Positions 63,247 through 64,000 of a DNA stretch of 64,000 nt are shown piece by piece. Made by a program: the position numbers and the translations under genes. The DNA lies in the NCBI GenBank assembly GCA_934746015.1, contig CAKVEW010000017.1:1-64000 (forward strand), given 5' to 3'. How positions within the stretch are numbered: the first letter of the stretch is position 1; the number at the start of each line of letters is the position of its first letter. The notes under the pieces were generated by a model. The model saw only the letters and a program-made list of their open reading frames with translations. It made no database searches and was not told the origin of the DNA. Source of the DNA: an uncultured Clostridium sp. (lineage in GTDB: Bacteria > Bacillota > Clostridia > Clostridiales > Clostridiaceae).

Positions 63247-63316
63247 AAGTGTGATATATAAAGTTGCTTGTTCCGTCGCTTTGCTCCAAGTCACCGCAAC
63301 CTTATATATCACACTT
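63247..63316. repeat. Long hairpin element, copy 2 (conserved-loop family)
   Basis: Perfect 15-bp arms (63247-63261 and 63302-63316, AAGTGTGATATATAA type), one mismatch, GTTGC/GCAAC, then a 28-nt loop starting TTGTTCCGTCG. The loop aligns with that at 34263-34288; the arms do not. Confidence 0.85.
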
Positions 63317-63392
63317 CTATACTAAATTCCCAGCAAATAAAAAAAATGAAGCTTCTCTTTTTCAGTGGCAAAATTGGAATTAAAAATAATAT

Positions 63393-63436
63393 ATTACAAA
63401 GTAAAGGGCTTAAATATCGGTACTTTACCTTGTAAT
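63393..63436 (-). terminator. Hairpin after the L7/L12-like gene
   Basis: ATTACAAAGTAAAG (63393-63406) pairs with CTTTACCTTGTAAT (63423-63436), a 14-bp stem with one mismatch, 13 bp after the stop. Confidence 0.65.
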
Positions 63437-63448
63437 AGTTTAAAATTA

Positions 63449-63724
63449 TTAATTAACTTCTTCATTTAATTTATCAATATATTCTTTTGACTCTTTTAAT
63501 CCTAATCCTGTAATCTCTCTATATCTTTTTATTGCTTTAATTTTACCTTTATCAGATATAATATTTTTCAATTCATTATCTATTAAATCATAATCATATT
63601 CACTAATATTTAAAGTACTCATTATTTTATCTATTTTTCTATTTGTTTTATTTATCTCATTACTAATACTAGATAAATTAGCTACTATAATCATAACCGC
63701 TCCTATTAAAAAGTAAATTTCCAT
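63449..63724 (-). CDS. Membrane-anchored protein with an L7/L12 C-terminal-domain-like tail
   Basis: A 91-residue protein: one N-terminal span (2-22), a short coiled-coil-like stretch (25-45), and a C-terminal helix-turn region IKAIKRYREITGLGLKESKEYID that matches the ribosomal L7/L12 CTD core (KxxxIKxxREITGLGLKEAK). Start is the ATG at 63724 with GGAAGGAG upstream; an in-frame TTG at 63742 overlaps that site. Such proteins are found beyond the ribosome and their role is unknown. Confidence 0.75.
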   Translation of the reverse strand: MEIYFLIGAVMIIVANLSSISNEINKTNRKIDKIMSTLNISEYDYDLIDNELKNIISDKGKIKAIKRYREITGLGLKESKEYIDKLNEEVN

Positions 63725-63801
63725 TATATTTACTCCTTCCAATTATTATTTCTATTTGATTACAATTATTTACTTCCTATAAATTAATTAATTCATAATA
63801 G

Positions 63802-64000
63802 TTAAGTATGTTGATCAAAGATTAATTTTTCATCACCCTCACCAGGAGTAATCTTATACCAAATTTCATAGTTATTTATTGTACTTGGAAGGGCTAAGTT
63901 TCCATCTGAATCTTCTATCCAGTAGGGACTTTCAAACTCATAAAAATTGTTATCAGATTCAAATGTTACTCTCATGGTAGATTGAGGATATGCAAATTCA
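63802..64000 (-). CDS. 3' end of an unidentified protein (cut by the window edge)
   Basis: A frame open through the right edge ends at TAA (63802-63804). The visible 65 residues include RVTFESDNNFYEFESPYWIE and NYEIWYKITPGEGDEKLIFD, aromatic and acidic, possibly a beta-rich extracellular module. No family recognised. The gene begins outside the window. Confidence 0.6.
   Translation of the reverse strand, partial: EFAYPQSTMRVTFESDNNFYEFESPYWIEDSDGNLALPSTINNYEIWYKITPGEGDEKLIFDQHT

Noticed and set aside
1..64000. CRISPR arrays, tRNA or rRNA genes, phage or plasmid modules
   Set aside because: None seen. The tandem repeats at 18457-18493 are too short and uninterrupted for an array, and the palindromic repeats are dispersed, not clustered.

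Overview
The window is low-GC, AT-rich Firmicute DNA. Strong AGGAGG-type ribosome binding sites, frequent TTG/GTG starts, an LPXTG surface protein, lipoprotein signals, intrinsic terminators and an S-box leader all point to Clostridium sensu stricto. The species cannot be fixed from the sequence. It reads as ordinary chromosome: no rRNA, tRNA, CRISPR array, phage block or complete insertion sequence was found. A family of short palindromic intergenic repeats is scattered through it.

Layout. (1) 0.1-6.5 kb: release factor RF3 (prfC), a large membrane protein joining an O-antigen-ligase-like core, a TPR region and a C39-like peptidase domain, and an LPXTG-anchored surface protein. (2) 6.8-13.1 kb: a siderophore uptake operon (lipoprotein, two FecCD permeases, ATPase, MFS exporter) facing an AraC regulator, with two Fur-box-like sites between them. 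(3) 13.1-18.4 kb: a TetR gene with a two-gene ABC transporter, a MerR regulator beside a 19-bp-spacer promoter that has no gene, a histidine phosphatase, a MntA/HepT toxin-antitoxin pair and a small P-loop ATPase. (4) 18.7-21.6 kb: a quaternary-amine type ABC importer (CBS-ATPase plus permease/binding-protein fusion) behind a clear promoter and dyad. (5) 21.6-30.3 kb: a mannose-family PTS operon (IIB, fused IIC-IID, a ManA-like fusion protein, RpiR regulator, ManA, IIA), then a Gfo/Idh oxidoreductase and a HAD phosphatase. (6) 30.3-48.7 kb: an oligosaccharide locus with a three-gene ABC importer, a DUF624 protein, a YesM/YesN two-component system, and intracellular GH42, GH95, GH3 and GH31 enzymes. 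This set fits import and exo-trimming of xyloglucan oligosaccharides. Between GH42 and GH95 lie a decayed DUF5694 gene, a structured-RNA candidate and a 53-residue ORF. (7) 48.9-52.9 kb: two YcxB-type/unknown membrane proteins, an NlpC/P60 hydrolase and a DUF3788 protein. (8) 52.9-57.2 kb: metNIQ plus an M20 amidohydrolase behind an S-box (SAM-I-like) leader that is split by one of the dispersed repeats. (9) 57.2-64 kb: an MFS transporter, a heterodimeric ABC exporter with a divergent AraC regulator, a membrane-anchored L7/L12-CTD-like protein, and the 3' end of an unidentified gene.

The most notable non-coding findings are the repeat inserted into the P3 arm of the metN S-box, a second copy beside a palindromic terminator with near-identical flanks, and a two-copy hairpin element whose apical loop is conserved while its arms are unrelated in sequence but each self-complementary.
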